Of a DNA stretch of 64,000 nt, positions 1-7,873 are shown piece by piece (the stretch's first letter is position 1; every line of letters begins with the position of its first letter). Both the position numbers and the translations under genes were made by a program. The stretch is taken from assembly GCA_044426045.1 (NCBI GenBank), contig JAWXUX010000008.1, positions 47,135 to 111,134 on the forward strand, given 5' to 3'. Under the pieces are notes generated by a model, which was given only the letters and a program-made list of their open reading frames with translations, did not search any database and was not told the origin of the DNA. This DNA is from JAWXUU01 sp044426045 (GTDB lineage: Bacteria; Bacillota; Clostridia; Christensenellales; CAMQZB01).

Positions 1-796
1 GGTTCTTGCCATATTCCCTTGCACACGGCAAAAGTTCATCGATGGAAATAAAGACCATGATGCCAGCAACGCTTGCAAAAATCACCCCAAACACCGTGTC
101 CGTCATGATTGGCATGAGTAGCCACCAACCGACAAGCGCCCCGATTGGTTCGGAAAGTCCCGACAAAAACGAATAGATAAACGCCTTTTTTTTCGAGCCC
201 GTCGCGTGATATATCGGCACGGAAACCGCTATGCCTTCGGGAACGTTGTGCATGGCGATTGCAACCACTATTGGAATTGCAACTTCCATTTCGCCGAGCG
301 CGGAAATGAATGTTGCAAGCCCTTCGGGAAAGTTGTGGATTGCAATCGCAAGCGCCGTGAAAAGCCCCATTCGCATGAGTGATTTTTGATTTTTTTCAGT
401 TGGAACAGCACTTTCGCTGGCAAGCTCGAGCGTCCCTGTTGATTTTTCATTTATTATATCAGTGGTATTGCTAGGCTCAAAGCTAGCGAGTTCGTGGGGA
501 TTTTTTTCTTTTGGGATTAACCTATCAATAACCGCAATCACCAGCATGCCACCAAAAAACGCCAACACCGTCGCAATTTGCCCGTTTTTTTCACCTAGTT
601 CCAAAACTAGCGAATCTTTCGCCTTTTGAAAAATTTCCACAAACGATACATATATCATCACCCCCGCCGAAAAACCAAGGCTGACAGATAAAAAAACTTT
701 ATTCTCCTTTTTTGAAAGAAGTGCGATAAAACTTCCCAACCCCGTGCAAAGTCCCGCAATAAGCGTCATTCCAAACGCAATATAAACATTTCCCAT
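1..796 (-). CDS. zupT: ZIP-family divalent metal transporter (ZupT-like), C-terminus cut by window edge
   Basis: Inner-membrane importer of Zn2+ and possibly other divalent metals. The start codon is at 794-796 behind AGGAGAAA, and the frame stays open to base 1, so the last helices are missing. The translation has the hydrophobic N-terminus of the family, a hydrophilic loop rich in Glu/Ser/Thr in the middle, and the two ZIP signatures HNFPEG and HNVPEG about 27 residues apart, which carry the metal-binding His and Glu. These motifs make the family call firm; the exact metal is inference. A strong promoter and a 20-bp palindrome lie just upstream (see 820-874), so it is probably under metal-responsive repression. 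Confidence 0.9.
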   Translation of the reverse strand, partial: MGNVYIAFGMTLIAGLCTGLGSFIALLSKKENKVFLSVSLGFSAGVMIYVSFVEIFQKAKDSLVLELGEKNGQIATVLAFFGGMLVIAVIDRLIPKEKNPHELASFEPSNTTDIINEKSTGTLELASESAVPTEKNQKSLMRMGLFTALAIAIHNFPEGLATFISALGEMEVAIPIVVAIAMHNVPEGIAVSVPIYHATGSKKKAFIYSFLSGLSEPIGALVGWWLLMPIMTDTVFGVIFASVAGIMVFISIDELLPCAREYGKN

Positions 797-819
797 GTTT
801 TCTCCTATTATTTTTTAAT

Positions 820-839
820 AAGTTAAATATCCTTAACTT
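820..839. promoter_or_regulatory. Palindromic operator of zupT
   Basis: AAGTTAA-ATATCC-TTAACTT, perfect 7-bp arms with a 6-bp spacer, placed between the -10 box and the ribosome binding site of zupT. The same arms, spacer length and distance to the -10 recur at 19578-19597. A metal-sensing repressor of the MarR or DtxR type is the likely ligand (inference); no such regulator lies next to it. Confidence 0.65.
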
Positions 840-845
840 TAAGTC

Positions 846-874
846 ATTATAACAACAAAAAATTGTTTTGTCAA
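846..874 (-). promoter_or_regulatory. Sigma-A-type promoter of zupT
   Basis: TTGACA (869-874) and TATAAT (846-851) on the minus strand, 17-bp spacer. Confidence 0.8.
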
Positions 875-995
875 CTCACTAAAGGTATTATATGTGGGAA
901 TTGGGGAGGAGGTGTTGGGGGGGGGAGGGAGAGGTGGGAGTGTAGGTAATGTGGGGTGTGGGGTAATAGGTTTGTGAAGTAGGTATGTTTTGTTT

Positions 996-1198
996 AAGTG
1001 AAAGGTGAAAGGTGAAAGGTGAAAGGTGCGGTAGGCACTCGCTTCGCTCGTGCACCCCATTTGAATTTGGGCAGCAAAAAAGGAACGCTCCTATTTGAAT
1101 AGTTGCGTTCCTATAAGTGGTTACAAATATAATTGAAAAGCACGAGGGCACCGAGTGCATTACCACACCTTTCACCTTTCACCTTTCACCTTTCACTT
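996..1198 (+). repeat. GTGAAAG palindromic element, copy 1
   Basis: Four GTGAAAG heptamers on the left mirrored by four CTTTCAC heptamers on the right. Inner arms GGTAGGCACTCG and CGAGTGCATTACC continue the inverted repeat, so the unit can fold almost end to end. It has no ORF of its own. The stretch 890-985 to its left is strongly G-rich (runs of G up to nine); the same G-rich left and C-rich right flanks accompany other copies. It fills most of the gap between the zupT promoter and the terminator of the PTS operon. Confidence 0.9.
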
Positions 1199-1239
1199 TA
1201 AACGAACTAGCGTTGCAAATCAGCCTGCTCACACTAACA

Positions 1240-1266
1240 AAAAAGCGTGCCCAATTGCACGCTTTT
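1240..1266 (-). terminator. Intrinsic terminator of the PTS/MupG operon
   Basis: AAAGCGTGC / GCACGCTTT stem with a 6-nt loop followed on the minus strand by T residues, directly after the stop codon at 1269. Confidence 0.85.
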
Positions 1267-1268
1267 TC

Positions 1269-2351
1269 CTAAATAACCCTAAACGGTATCCATGGTTTGA
1301 TGAATTCTAGCATGTTGATTTCGCTTCCGGCGAGCGTTCCTATCACGTTTTTGTTGCCGTCGTTTGGCATGTCTTTTGTGATGATGTGGAGTTCGCCTTT
1401 GTATCTGCCGTAGTTGTTATTCAAAATAACAACGTCGCCCACTTTCATGTCGCGGGTGTTTTTTGGCGGAACATCTTCATTTGCAAAAGCTATTCTAGAA
1501 AACGTGCTTCTTGCCATATATTCGCTCATGTCGCCACGAACGTGGTGAGGGAAATTATATGTGATTTCCTTTTCAACGTCGGAAAGTTCAACTTCTGGCG
1601 TCATTTTGAAAGAAAGCATGCCACGATTTATCGCAGCGAGCGTTTCAAGTTCTTCCTGACTTGCATATTGATTTGAGATGATAACTTCATCAACCCCAAG
1701 CATGAAAAGGTGTCTTGCTTGATAGCCGATATCTTCAAATCTGTGCTCTTCAAGCGTTGGCAAACCTTCTTTTAGTGGCCAAGGGCCTGTTGCATCTTGT
1801 TCATTTGATGAAATAAACGCGGAAATTTTCAAGTTCATTGTTTTGAGTTGCTTGTTGCAGTTGTCAAAATGTTTTCTTGAAAGCCCCGAATATTTTTGCG
1901 GATAGAAGTTGTGGCAAGACACGAGATTATCAGTGTTTGCCCCGAAAGTATAGATTTCTTCAACGAATTTTGTTAGCGTTGAAGCGTTGATTTCAATTTT
2001 AAGATTTTCCTTGTTGTGAGTCATCATTGCAGCATCTTTTGCTTCAACACCCTCGTCAAGGCGAATACCTTTTGCACCGAGTTCTTTAAAAAAAGAAAGA
2101 TCGTCATATTTGATGTTGAATTTTTCAAACACTACTGGCGAAACGTCGATAATAGTTTCCATGCCGTATTCATTTGCAACGGCTAGCGTTTTTTTGAATC
2201 TTTCCACAACGCTTTCAACGTCGCCATCTGCCGAAATCATGCAAGAAAAAATTCTGTTGAATCCAAGTTTTCCGCACGTTCTTATATATTCAATTTCTCT
2301 TTCGATATCTATGTTTTGGTTTGGATAAAGAGATATACCAATTGATCTCAT
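1269..2351 (-). CDS. DUF871 / MupG-type protein (6-phospho-N-acetylmuramidase family)
   Basis: A 360-residue protein of the DUF871 family, formerly annotated as outer surface protein; the characterised member MupG of Staphylococcus hydrolyses MurNAc-6P-GlcNAc in the cytoplasm. The N-terminus MRSIGISLYPNQ and the downstream HNFYPQ and EEHR segments follow the family, an alpha/beta barrel followed by a small C-terminal beta domain (about residues 250-360). It is the last gene of an operon with PTS IIB, IIC and IIA components, so the substrate is probably a phosphorylated disaccharide delivered by that PTS. Whether it acts on a muropeptide sugar or another 6-phospho disaccharide cannot be told from sequence. 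Confidence 0.8.
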   Translation of the reverse strand: MRSIGISLYPNQNIDIEREIEYIRTCGKLGFNRIFSCMISADGDVESVVERFKKTLAVANEYGMETIIDVSPVVFEKFNIKYDDLSFFKELGAKGIRLDEGVEAKDAAMMTHNKENLKIEINASTLTKFVEEIYTFGANTDNLVSCHNFYPQKYSGLSRKHFDNCNKQLKTMNLKISAFISSNEQDATGPWPLKEGLPTLEEHRFEDIGYQARHLFMLGVDEVIISNQYASQEELETLAAINRGMLSFKMTPEVELSDVEKEITYNFPHHVRGDMSEYMARSTFSRIAFANEDVPPKNTRDMKVGDVVILNNNYGRYKGELHIITKDMPNDGNKNVIGTLAGSEINMLEFIKPWIPFRVI

Positions 2352-2378
2352 ATTGCCTCCAATTTTTATTTTAGCAAA

Positions 2379-2909
2379 TCAATTCTCACTGTTTTCTTTT
2401 TCAACTAGCACTGCCGAGATGTTTTCAGCTTCCGCTTTTTCCATGTTCTCGATTTTGCGTTTCACTTCGCTTCTGTTTTCAAGAATGTATTTTTCCATTG
2501 CTTTCAACATTGCAGTGACACTTTTTCGCTGTTTTTTTCCGCGAAGAACACCAACCAGTGTCGAATTCCATTTGCGTAGCGTTTTTTGATACGTGTCAGC
2601 TTCGGTATATTCCACAAAAATTCCGTCTTCCGCTTCTTCAACCAAATATGTGAGCGCATATTCGCCCGCACCTGATGTTATCGTTGCTGAATATTGCTCG
2701 CCCGATTTGAAGCAGTTGACAAATGTTTTCACCTTTGTTTCCTTTCCGCCAATTGTGTTTAGCGTTTTATAATACGTCATGCCGTCTTTCACATCACAAA
2801 GCGTGATATCTTCCATTCCGCTTGATTTTGCGTCCTCGAAAACAGAGTTTCTCACGACATACATAAATTCGCCACCAGTGACTTCAAGTTTTTCCTTTAG
2901 CTGTATCAT
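2379..2909 (-). CDS. DUF3284-like protein of the PTS operon
   Basis: A soluble protein of 176 residues with no membrane segment. Its layout (short N-terminal strand, repeated Lys/Thr-rich strands such as VKTFVNCFKSGEQYSATI, then a long C-terminal helix) fits DUF3284, a SRPBCC-like family that usually sits beside cellobiose-type PTS genes. The C-terminal 50 residues are strongly charged and look like an extra helix. Function is unknown in the family. It lies 45 nt after the small membrane protein and 27 nt before the MupG-type gene, in the same transcription unit. Confidence 0.6.
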   Translation of the reverse strand: MIQLKEKLEVTGGEFMYVVRNSVFEDAKSSGMEDITLCDVKDGMTYYKTLNTIGGKETKVKTFVNCFKSGEQYSATITSGAGEYALTYLVEEAEDGIFVEYTEADTYQKTLRKWNSTLVGVLRGKKQRKSVTAMLKAMEKYILENRSEVKRKIENMEKAEAENISAVLVEKENSEN

Positions 2910-2954
2910 ATCTTCCCCTTTGAAATTTCCAAAATGTTTATATTTGAAATTTTA

Positions 2955-3257
2955 CTATTCATTATCTAGGTTTTTATTGCTGTTTTGTCTGCTTTTTTCC
3001 ACGTTTTCAAGCTCTTTTTTCTTACCCGCTTCTTCGCGCTTTCTCGCTTGCTCGGCTTTGAATTCAGCCTCTTCAACTTCGAGTTTTTCCCTATCTGCCT
3101 TTCTTTTTTTCAGCTTGTTTGACGTGAAAATGGTCAAAAAACCAAACCCGATAAAAACAGCACCCGAAACAACCATTCCAAGGCTTGTGGGTTCACTCGT
3201 GCCAGCAAGACAAATTGTGAGACATCCCAGACTTATTATAAACAATCCCCATTTCAT
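2955..3257 (-). CDS. Small two-helix membrane protein with charged tail
   Basis: A 100-residue protein. Residues 1-18 and about 27-47 are hydrophobic and form two membrane segments separated by a short loop; from residue 48 on it is a Lys/Glu-rich helix, probably a coiled coil, facing the cytoplasm. I do not recognise the family. It starts 4 nt after the stop of the 72-residue gene, so the two are translationally coupled inside the PTS operon. Confidence 0.6.
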   Translation of the reverse strand: MKWGLFIISLGCLTICLAGTSEPTSLGMVVSGAVFIGFGFLTIFTSNKLKKRKADREKLEVEEAEFKAEQARKREEAGKKKELENVEKSRQNSNKNLDNE

Positions 3258-3261
3258 GAAA

Positions 3262-3480
3262 TTAAACTCCTAGTTCAGTATCTTTCACGCTGAAATAAAG
3301 CACTTTTCCATAAGATGTGCCTTTGATTGCAGTTTTTGCTTTTGCAACCGCTTCTGCGTTTTCCATGCCTTCGTGTTCAAACGCAAGTTTGATTCCTTTT
3401 TTTGAGACAAAAGTGAAGCCAATTGCTTCAAGAGTTGTTTTGATTTCTTCTTGCTTTAAAGCTGATCCAACGTATACCAT
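3262..3480 (-). CDS. Small conserved-looking protein of the PTS operon, unknown
   Basis: A 72-residue soluble protein with an alpha/beta pattern: helix (KQEEIKTTLEAIG), strand (FTFVSKKG), helix (MENAEAVAKAKTAI), strand (KVLYFSVK). It begins 1 nt after the IIA stop codon, which argues for tight coupling with the phosphotransfer protein. It has no Cys or His that could take part in phosphotransfer. I cannot assign a family; a small regulator or IIA/IIB partner is possible. Confidence 0.6.
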   Translation of the reverse strand: MVYVGSALKQEEIKTTLEAIGFTFVSKKGIKLAFEHEGMENAEAVAKAKTAIKGTSYGKVLYFSVKDTELGV

Positions 3481-3481
3481 G

Positions 3482-3796
3482 TTATTTTGCTCCTTTCATA
3501 ATTTCATATAGGTCGATAAATTGATTTGCGATGATTTTGAAACTATCTGCTGCCATAAGTTGGTCTTCGGCATGCATTGTCAAAAAGTGCATTTGAGAGA
3601 ATTCTTTTGGGAAATCCGCGTTGAAAAGTTCAAAATGCGCGTGATGACCAGCCGAGAAATATTCTTCCCCTTCCGCAATCAATTTTTTTGCTTCTTCGAT
3701 GTTGCCTTGTTTCGCTTCTTCAATAGCCATGATATACATGCTTTTTGCAGAGCCAACGTTTGTTATTATTTCCATACATTGCATTTCCAAATCCAT
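3482..3796 (-). CDS. PTS lactose/cellobiose-family IIA component
   Basis: Cytoplasmic phosphocarrier of 104 residues, the usual length for LacF/ChbA proteins, which are trimeric helical bundles. The active-site His is predicted at residue 75 in HAEDQLM, the counterpart of the HAQDHLM motif of the family; the preceding helix AGHHAHFELFN is also typical. It accepts phosphate from HPr and passes it to IIB. The gene follows IIC by 156 nt including a hairpin at 3879-3908 that may stabilise or attenuate the message. Confidence 0.92.
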   Translation of the reverse strand: MDLEMQCMEIITNVGSAKSMYIMAIEEAKQGNIEEAKKLIAEGEEYFSAGHHAHFELFNADFPKEFSQMHFLTMHAEDQLMAADSFKIIANQFIDLYEIMKGAK

Positions 3797-3878
3797 AATG
3801 ATTCTCCTTTTGTGTTTATATTTTCATTTTATATATTTATTATAGTATTAAAATTTAACTCAGTATTAATAGTGTAAC

Positions 3879-3908
3879 GAAAGGCTAGTGCTTTCGCAAT
3901 AGCCTTTC
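3879..3908 (-). other. Intercistronic hairpin between PTS IIC and IIA
   Basis: GAAAGGCTA / TAGCCTTTC arms around a 12-nt loop, not followed by a T-run in the direction of transcription. It is more likely an mRNA stability or processing element than a full terminator. Confidence 0.5.
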
Positions 3909-3952
3909 ATTTTATTGTAGATTATTTTATTTTGTTTAAGTTTATCAAAATC

Positions 3953-5221
3953 TTATTCAGCATCTTCAACTTTGTTGCCGATGATAACGAAGATTGACCA
4001 GATTGCGATTGCAAGAGCAAGGTTGAAAAGTGCAACCAAGCCACCTACCCAGTTTGTTGCAAGAATTGCGCCGATTACTGGTGGTGTGATCCAAGGCAAT
4101 ACGACTGATGCTGCTGGAACCATACCGATAGCTGTGCAAACATAACCGATTGTGATAAGAAGTGGTGATACGAGCAAGAATGGGAAGAAGTAGATTGGGT
4201 TCAAAACTAGTGGAACACCAAATGTTACTGGCTCGTTGATGTTGAAAGCACCCATTGGAGCTGCGATTTTAGCAACTGCTTTTGGACCTTCTTTTTTAGA
4301 GAACAACAAGATTGCGATAACAAGTGCGAATGTGCAACCTGCACCACCCATCCATCCGAAGATTTCGAAAGATGTTTTTGTCCACATATAAGGCATTTCA
4401 AGTCCAAGACCTGCTGCTGTTTGGTTAGCGATACCTGCTGATGCATAAACGCCATCGAAAACAACTGCAAGAACGTTTGTTCCATGAAGACCGAAGAACC
4501 ACAAAAGTTGAACAAGCAAGCTGAAAAGCAATACCAATCCATAGCTTTGTGTTGCCTCCATCATAGGAGCTTGAACCATTGCATAGATAACTGTGTTGAT
4601 ATCAGAACCTGTGGTAATATTGAATACATAATAGATTGTTGCCATTGCAAACACAGAAACAACACCTGGAATCATCGCTTTGAAAGACGCTGTTACCGCT
4701 GGTGGAACACCTTCAGGCATATTGATTGTGAATTTTGATTTAGACAATCCAATAAAGATGAATGATGAAATTGTTGTCAAAATGATTGCTGAAAACAATG
4801 CGTTAGAGTTTGTGAATGACCAGTGAATGAATCCCCAACCATCAACACCTTGTGGGTTAGCTGCGATATAACCAGCAAGTGCAACGATCGCGCCACAAAG
4901 TGGATCACAATCCCAGTTTTTAGCAAGGTTATAACCAAGTGTCACAACAAGAAGCAAAGCTAGCATTGCCGTAGAACCCCACCAAACGTTACCATTGATT
5001 GTGATTAGCCATGCCATAGCTGTTGGAAGGTTAGCAAACCATCCAGTGCTTGCTGGAATATCTTTCACAAAAACGTTTAGTAGTACTGCAACAGTACCTG
5101 CGATAATAACAGGCATCATTGCGATGAACGCGTCACGAATAGCAATCAGATATCTGTTGCTACCGATTTTAGCTGCGATTGGAACAAAGTGTTTTTCCAT
5201 CCAGTCAAAAAATTTACTCAT
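3953..5221 (-). CDS. PTS lactose/cellobiose-family IIC permease
   Basis: Membrane channel of 422 residues with about ten hydrophobic segments. It contains the conserved FNINEPVTFGVP segment of the CelB/LacE family, which carries substrate-binding residues. It translocates a disaccharide (probably a beta-linked glucoside or amino-sugar disaccharide) with phosphorylation by IIB. Start ATG at 5221 follows AGGAGGAAAAT. Codon choice is biased towards A/T-ending codons, more so than in neighbouring genes, consistent with high expression. It has its own promoter at 5392-5420. Confidence 0.92.
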   Translation of the reverse strand: MSKFFDWMEKHFVPIAAKIGSNRYLIAIRDAFIAMMPVIIAGTVAVLLNVFVKDIPASTGWFANLPTAMAWLITINGNVWWGSTAMLALLLVVTLGYNLAKNWDCDPLCGAIVALAGYIAANPQGVDGWGFIHWSFTNSNALFSAIILTTISSFIFIGLSKSKFTINMPEGVPPAVTASFKAMIPGVVSVFAMATIYYVFNITTGSDINTVIYAMVQAPMMEATQSYGLVLLFSLLVQLLWFFGLHGTNVLAVVFDGVYASAGIANQTAAGLGLEMPYMWTKTSFEIFGWMGGAGCTFALVIAILLFSKKEGPKAVAKIAAPMGAFNINEPVTFGVPLVLNPIYFFPFLLVSPLLITIGYVCTAIGMVPAASVVLPWITPPVIGAILATNWVGGLVALFNLALAIAIWSIFVIIGNKVEDAE

Positions 5222-5391
5222 ATTTTCCTCCTATATTGTCGTGCGACAATATTTTCATTTATTTTACATTGAAAATCGCATCGTTTACCGATATTGTTTC
5301 TCTCTCAATATCACTCAACTTCCAAATATAAACCCTTTAAAATTTGTTTTTTAGTACGTTTTTAGTTTTTCGTTGTCATTTCAACCATTTT

Positions 5392-5420
5392 ATTATATCA
5401 TACCGTCAAAAAATTGACAA
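5392..5420 (-). promoter_or_regulatory. Promoter of PTS IIC with overlapping palindrome
   Basis: TTGTCA (5415-5420), 17-bp spacer, TATAAT (5392-5397). The -35 region overlaps the near-palindrome GTCAAAAAATTGAC (5405-5418), a possible operator. The remaining leader down to 5222 is A/T-rich and ends in a hairpin (TATTGTCG / CGACAATA) close to the ribosome binding site of IIC. Confidence 0.7.
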
Positions 5421-5536
5421 TGGTAAAAAATTGACTTTTTTATAGCAAAAATTTACATGTTCGTAAAATTTATGTAAATCCCTTATAAATCGTGCGTAAT
5501 TATGAACTTTGTATATAAATACGTTCAAACCATCGA

Positions 5537-5833
5537 TTATTTCAATAGCTCCATAGCTTTTGCAAGAACTGCCTTGCCGTCAAGTCTGCCATAATCTTTC
5601 ATATCGATAACCATTGTTGGTTTTTGATAGTCTTTAACGATTTGTTTTTCCATGAATCTGATTTGTGGTCCAAGAAGTATCACATCAGCCTTTGGTGCAT
5701 CAGTTTTTGCTTGACCTGTGCCAACTGCCCAGATTTCAGCTTCAATACCTTGAATTTCAGCTTCCGCTTGCATTTTTTTCACAACCATGCTAGTTGACAT
5801 ACCAGCAGAACAAACCAATAAAATGTTAATCAT
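5537..5833 (-). CDS. PTS lactose/cellobiose-family IIB component
   Basis: Cytoplasmic phosphotransfer protein of 98 residues with the N-terminal phosphorylated cysteine at residue 8 in LLVCSAGMST, the exact P-loop-like signature of ChbB/CelA proteins. It takes phosphate from IIA (3482-3796) and gives it to the incoming sugar on IIC. It is the first gene of the operon, preceded by AGGAGGAAAATT and a promoter at 5899-5927. Confidence 0.93.
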   Translation of the reverse strand: MINILLVCSAGMSTSMVVKKMQAEAEIQGIEAEIWAVGTGQAKTDAPKADVILLGPQIRFMEKQIVKDYQKPTMVIDMKDYGRLDGKAVLAKAMELLK

Positions 5834-5898
5834 AATTTTCCTCCAAAACGCCTTGAGTTATCAAAAATCTCCATGCGTCAAATATTTTCATTAATTAC

Positions 5899-5927
5899 AG
5901 TATAAGGGGTGAAAGAGGGAATGTCAA
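5899..5927 (-). promoter_or_regulatory. Promoter of the PTS operon
   Basis: TTGACA (5922-5927), 17-bp spacer, TATACT (5899-5904) upstream of the IIB gene. Confidence 0.8.
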
Positions 5928-5995
5928 TAGGTTGGGGGAAAATTTTTGGGGAAAATTTTTTTCAAAAGAACGGAAGGCTTCGCTTGGAAGTAAAA

Positions 5996-6215
5996 AGTGA
6001 AAGGTGAAAGGCTTCGTAAGGTGAAAGGTGAAAGGTGAAAGGTGCGGTAGGCACTCGCAAGCTCGTGCACCCCATTTGGATTTGGACAGCAAAAAAGGAA
6101 CGTCCCTATTTAATAGTTACGTTCCTATAAGTGGTTACAAATATAATTGAAAAGCACAAGGCAAAGCCGAGTGCATTACCACACCTTTCACCTTTCACCT
6201 TTCACCTTTCACCTT
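5996..6215 (+). repeat. GTGAAAG palindromic element, copy 2
   Basis: The left heptamer array is interrupted by a 10-bp insertion (CTTCGTAAGG) after the second GTGAAAG. The interior (CCCATTTGGATTTGG ... ACAAATATAATTG) matches copies 1, 8 and 10. Its right end runs almost into the stop codon of the MATE gene at 6236. Confidence 0.9.
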
Positions 6216-6235
6216 AAGCGTAGCGAAGCGAAGCG

Positions 6236-7648
6236 TCAAATATCAATCTCATCTTTCAACTCAACCTTTCTCATTCTCAAAAGCAGAACAACCGCAATGG
6301 TCACGCCCATGATTCCTACGCAGGTGTTGGAGATGTACATTCCGATTCCTAGTGTCACAGGACCTAGATTCGAGAAAAATCTCATCATGAGAAGGATTGA
6401 TGGAATTCTGAAAACGAAAAGTCTTGCGAGGTTTGAAATGAGTGAAAGTTTAGTGTAGCCAAGCCCATAAACCATGCCCATAACCGCACCGTTGATTGCA
6501 AGCGGGATAAGACTCATTCTTTCCCATTTGAACATTTCAGTTATCATTTCCGCCATTTCCGCATCGCCATTTGCAAAATACGACACGATTTTATCATTGA
6601 AAATAACAAGAACTGTGAGCCCGATTGTTGCGATTATCGCATTGACAACAACACTGCAATAGAATGTTTTTTTCACCCTCTCAACATTGCCGACTGCTAT
6701 GTTTTGGCTTATAACAACGGAAGACGCTTCCTCCATGCTGTTTGTGATGTTCATGACACTTGAACTCATGCTGTTTGAAACGCCAAGCGCGCCAGGTGCA
6801 AGATCGCCAAAATCCATTGCAAGCACATTCACGATAACTTTGCCGACCGAAAAAGAAAACTTAGCAAGGAAAATCGGGAATGCAAGCCCAAACATTGGCT
6901 TTCCAATTTCTTTTGTGAAAAGCACATCTTTGAAGTTATATCCGAATATGTATTTTCTGTTTGCAAGTTTCACCACCGCACACGTTGTTATCAAAAGGTT
7001 TGCAATCAGCGTTGAAGCGGCAACCATAACAATGCCGGTGTCAAGCACATAAACAAAGAACAGCGTGAGCAAGATTTTAAAACCCATCGAGCAGACGTTG
7101 ATTTTCAAGACATTTGTTGTCGCGCCCCTCGCCTTTTCAAGCCCGAAAAACACGTTGTTCAAGATTGAAACGGAAACCGACAAAATTTGAACGGTGAAAT
7201 ATCCAATACCAATTTCAATCAGCTCGTCAGAAAACTTCACAAATTCAAGAATTTTTCTCGCAAGCGGTATTATTGTGCAAGAGATAACAACCGCAAGAAT
7301 AACCGCCGTTGTTATCAAGGTGTTTGCAACCTTTTTCGCCTTGACAAAATCCTTTTTGCCAATAAGCCTTGAAACAATGATTGAACCGCCCGTTGCCATT
7401 GAAGTTGCAACCGCGAGAAACAAACTTTTGATTTGGTCTATCATGATAACGGAAGAAAGCACGTTTCCGCCCTTTCCCGCAAGCACGATTGTGTCGATTA
7501 TCCCATAAAGATAGTTGAACGCATTCATAAACATCAGTGGCATTGCGATATATAAAACCACTTTCAAAACATTCCCAGTGAGTATAAATTCCCGCCTTAT
7601 TTCGTCTTTTGTCATTTTTCTTTCTTCAGCTTCTACTGCCACACTCAT
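6236..7648 (-). CDS. MATE-family multidrug/Na+ efflux protein
   Basis: Integral membrane protein of 470 residues with about twelve hydrophobic segments in two related halves, typical of MATE exporters (NorM/DinF type), which pump cationic compounds in exchange for Na+ or H+. The segments VLYIAMPLMFMNAFNYLYG and ATGGSIIVSRLIG match the family N-terminal half. The ATG at 7648 sits too close to its AAAGG; a GTG two codons on or the Met at residue 12 may be the true start. It stands alone with its own promoter. Confidence 0.88.
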   Translation of the reverse strand: MSVAVEAEERKMTKDEIRREFILTGNVLKVVLYIAMPLMFMNAFNYLYGIIDTIVLAGKGGNVLSSVIMIDQIKSLFLAVATSMATGGSIIVSRLIGKKDFVKAKKVANTLITTAVILAVVISCTIIPLARKILEFVKFSDELIEIGIGYFTVQILSVSVSILNNVFFGLEKARGATTNVLKINVCSMGFKILLTLFFVYVLDTGIVMVAASTLIANLLITTCAVVKLANRKYIFGYNFKDVLFTKEIGKPMFGLAFPIFLAKFSFSVGKVIVNVLAMDFGDLAPGALGVSNSMSSSVMNITNSMEEASSVVISQNIAVGNVERVKKTFYCSVVVNAIIATIGLTVLVIFNDKIVSYFANGDAEMAEMITEMFKWERMSLIPLAINGAVMGMVYGLGYTKLSLISNLARLFVFRIPSILLMMRFFSNLGPVTLGIGMYISNTCVGIMGVTIAVVLLLRMRKVELKDEIDI

Positions 7649-7702
7649 TCCTTTTACCCACTCACTTATTATTTTTACAGCCCCTTTGCCATACTAGTGT
7701 AT

Positions 7703-7731
7703 AGTGTAACACATTAAATAACAAAAAGCAA
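7703..7731 (-). promoter_or_regulatory. Probable promoter of the MATE gene
   Basis: TTGCTT (7726-7731), 17-bp spacer, TACACT (7703-7708). Confidence 0.5.
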
Positions 7732-7873
7732 CTTGATTTTTTTGGATTTTTCGAGAAAATGGATAAAAAAAGGCTAGCAAAATTAATATATTGTGTGATA
7801 TACTTATATGGATAATAAAGTTGCATGGGGCACTGCCCCAAAAGCCAACATTTTTGCAACGATAGGAGAAAAA

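Noticed and set aside
839..1175. Open frames with HLSPFTFHL-type peptides over the palindromic elements (also at 5895, 17450, 45405, 49285, 50397, 59231 and others)
   Set aside because: They are translations of the GTGAAAG/CTTTCAC arrays in whichever frame is open, lack ribosome binding sites and are the same in all copies.
996..1198. CRISPR-like array
   Set aside because: The repeats are 7 bp, contiguous and inverted at the two ends; there are no spacers and no cas genes.
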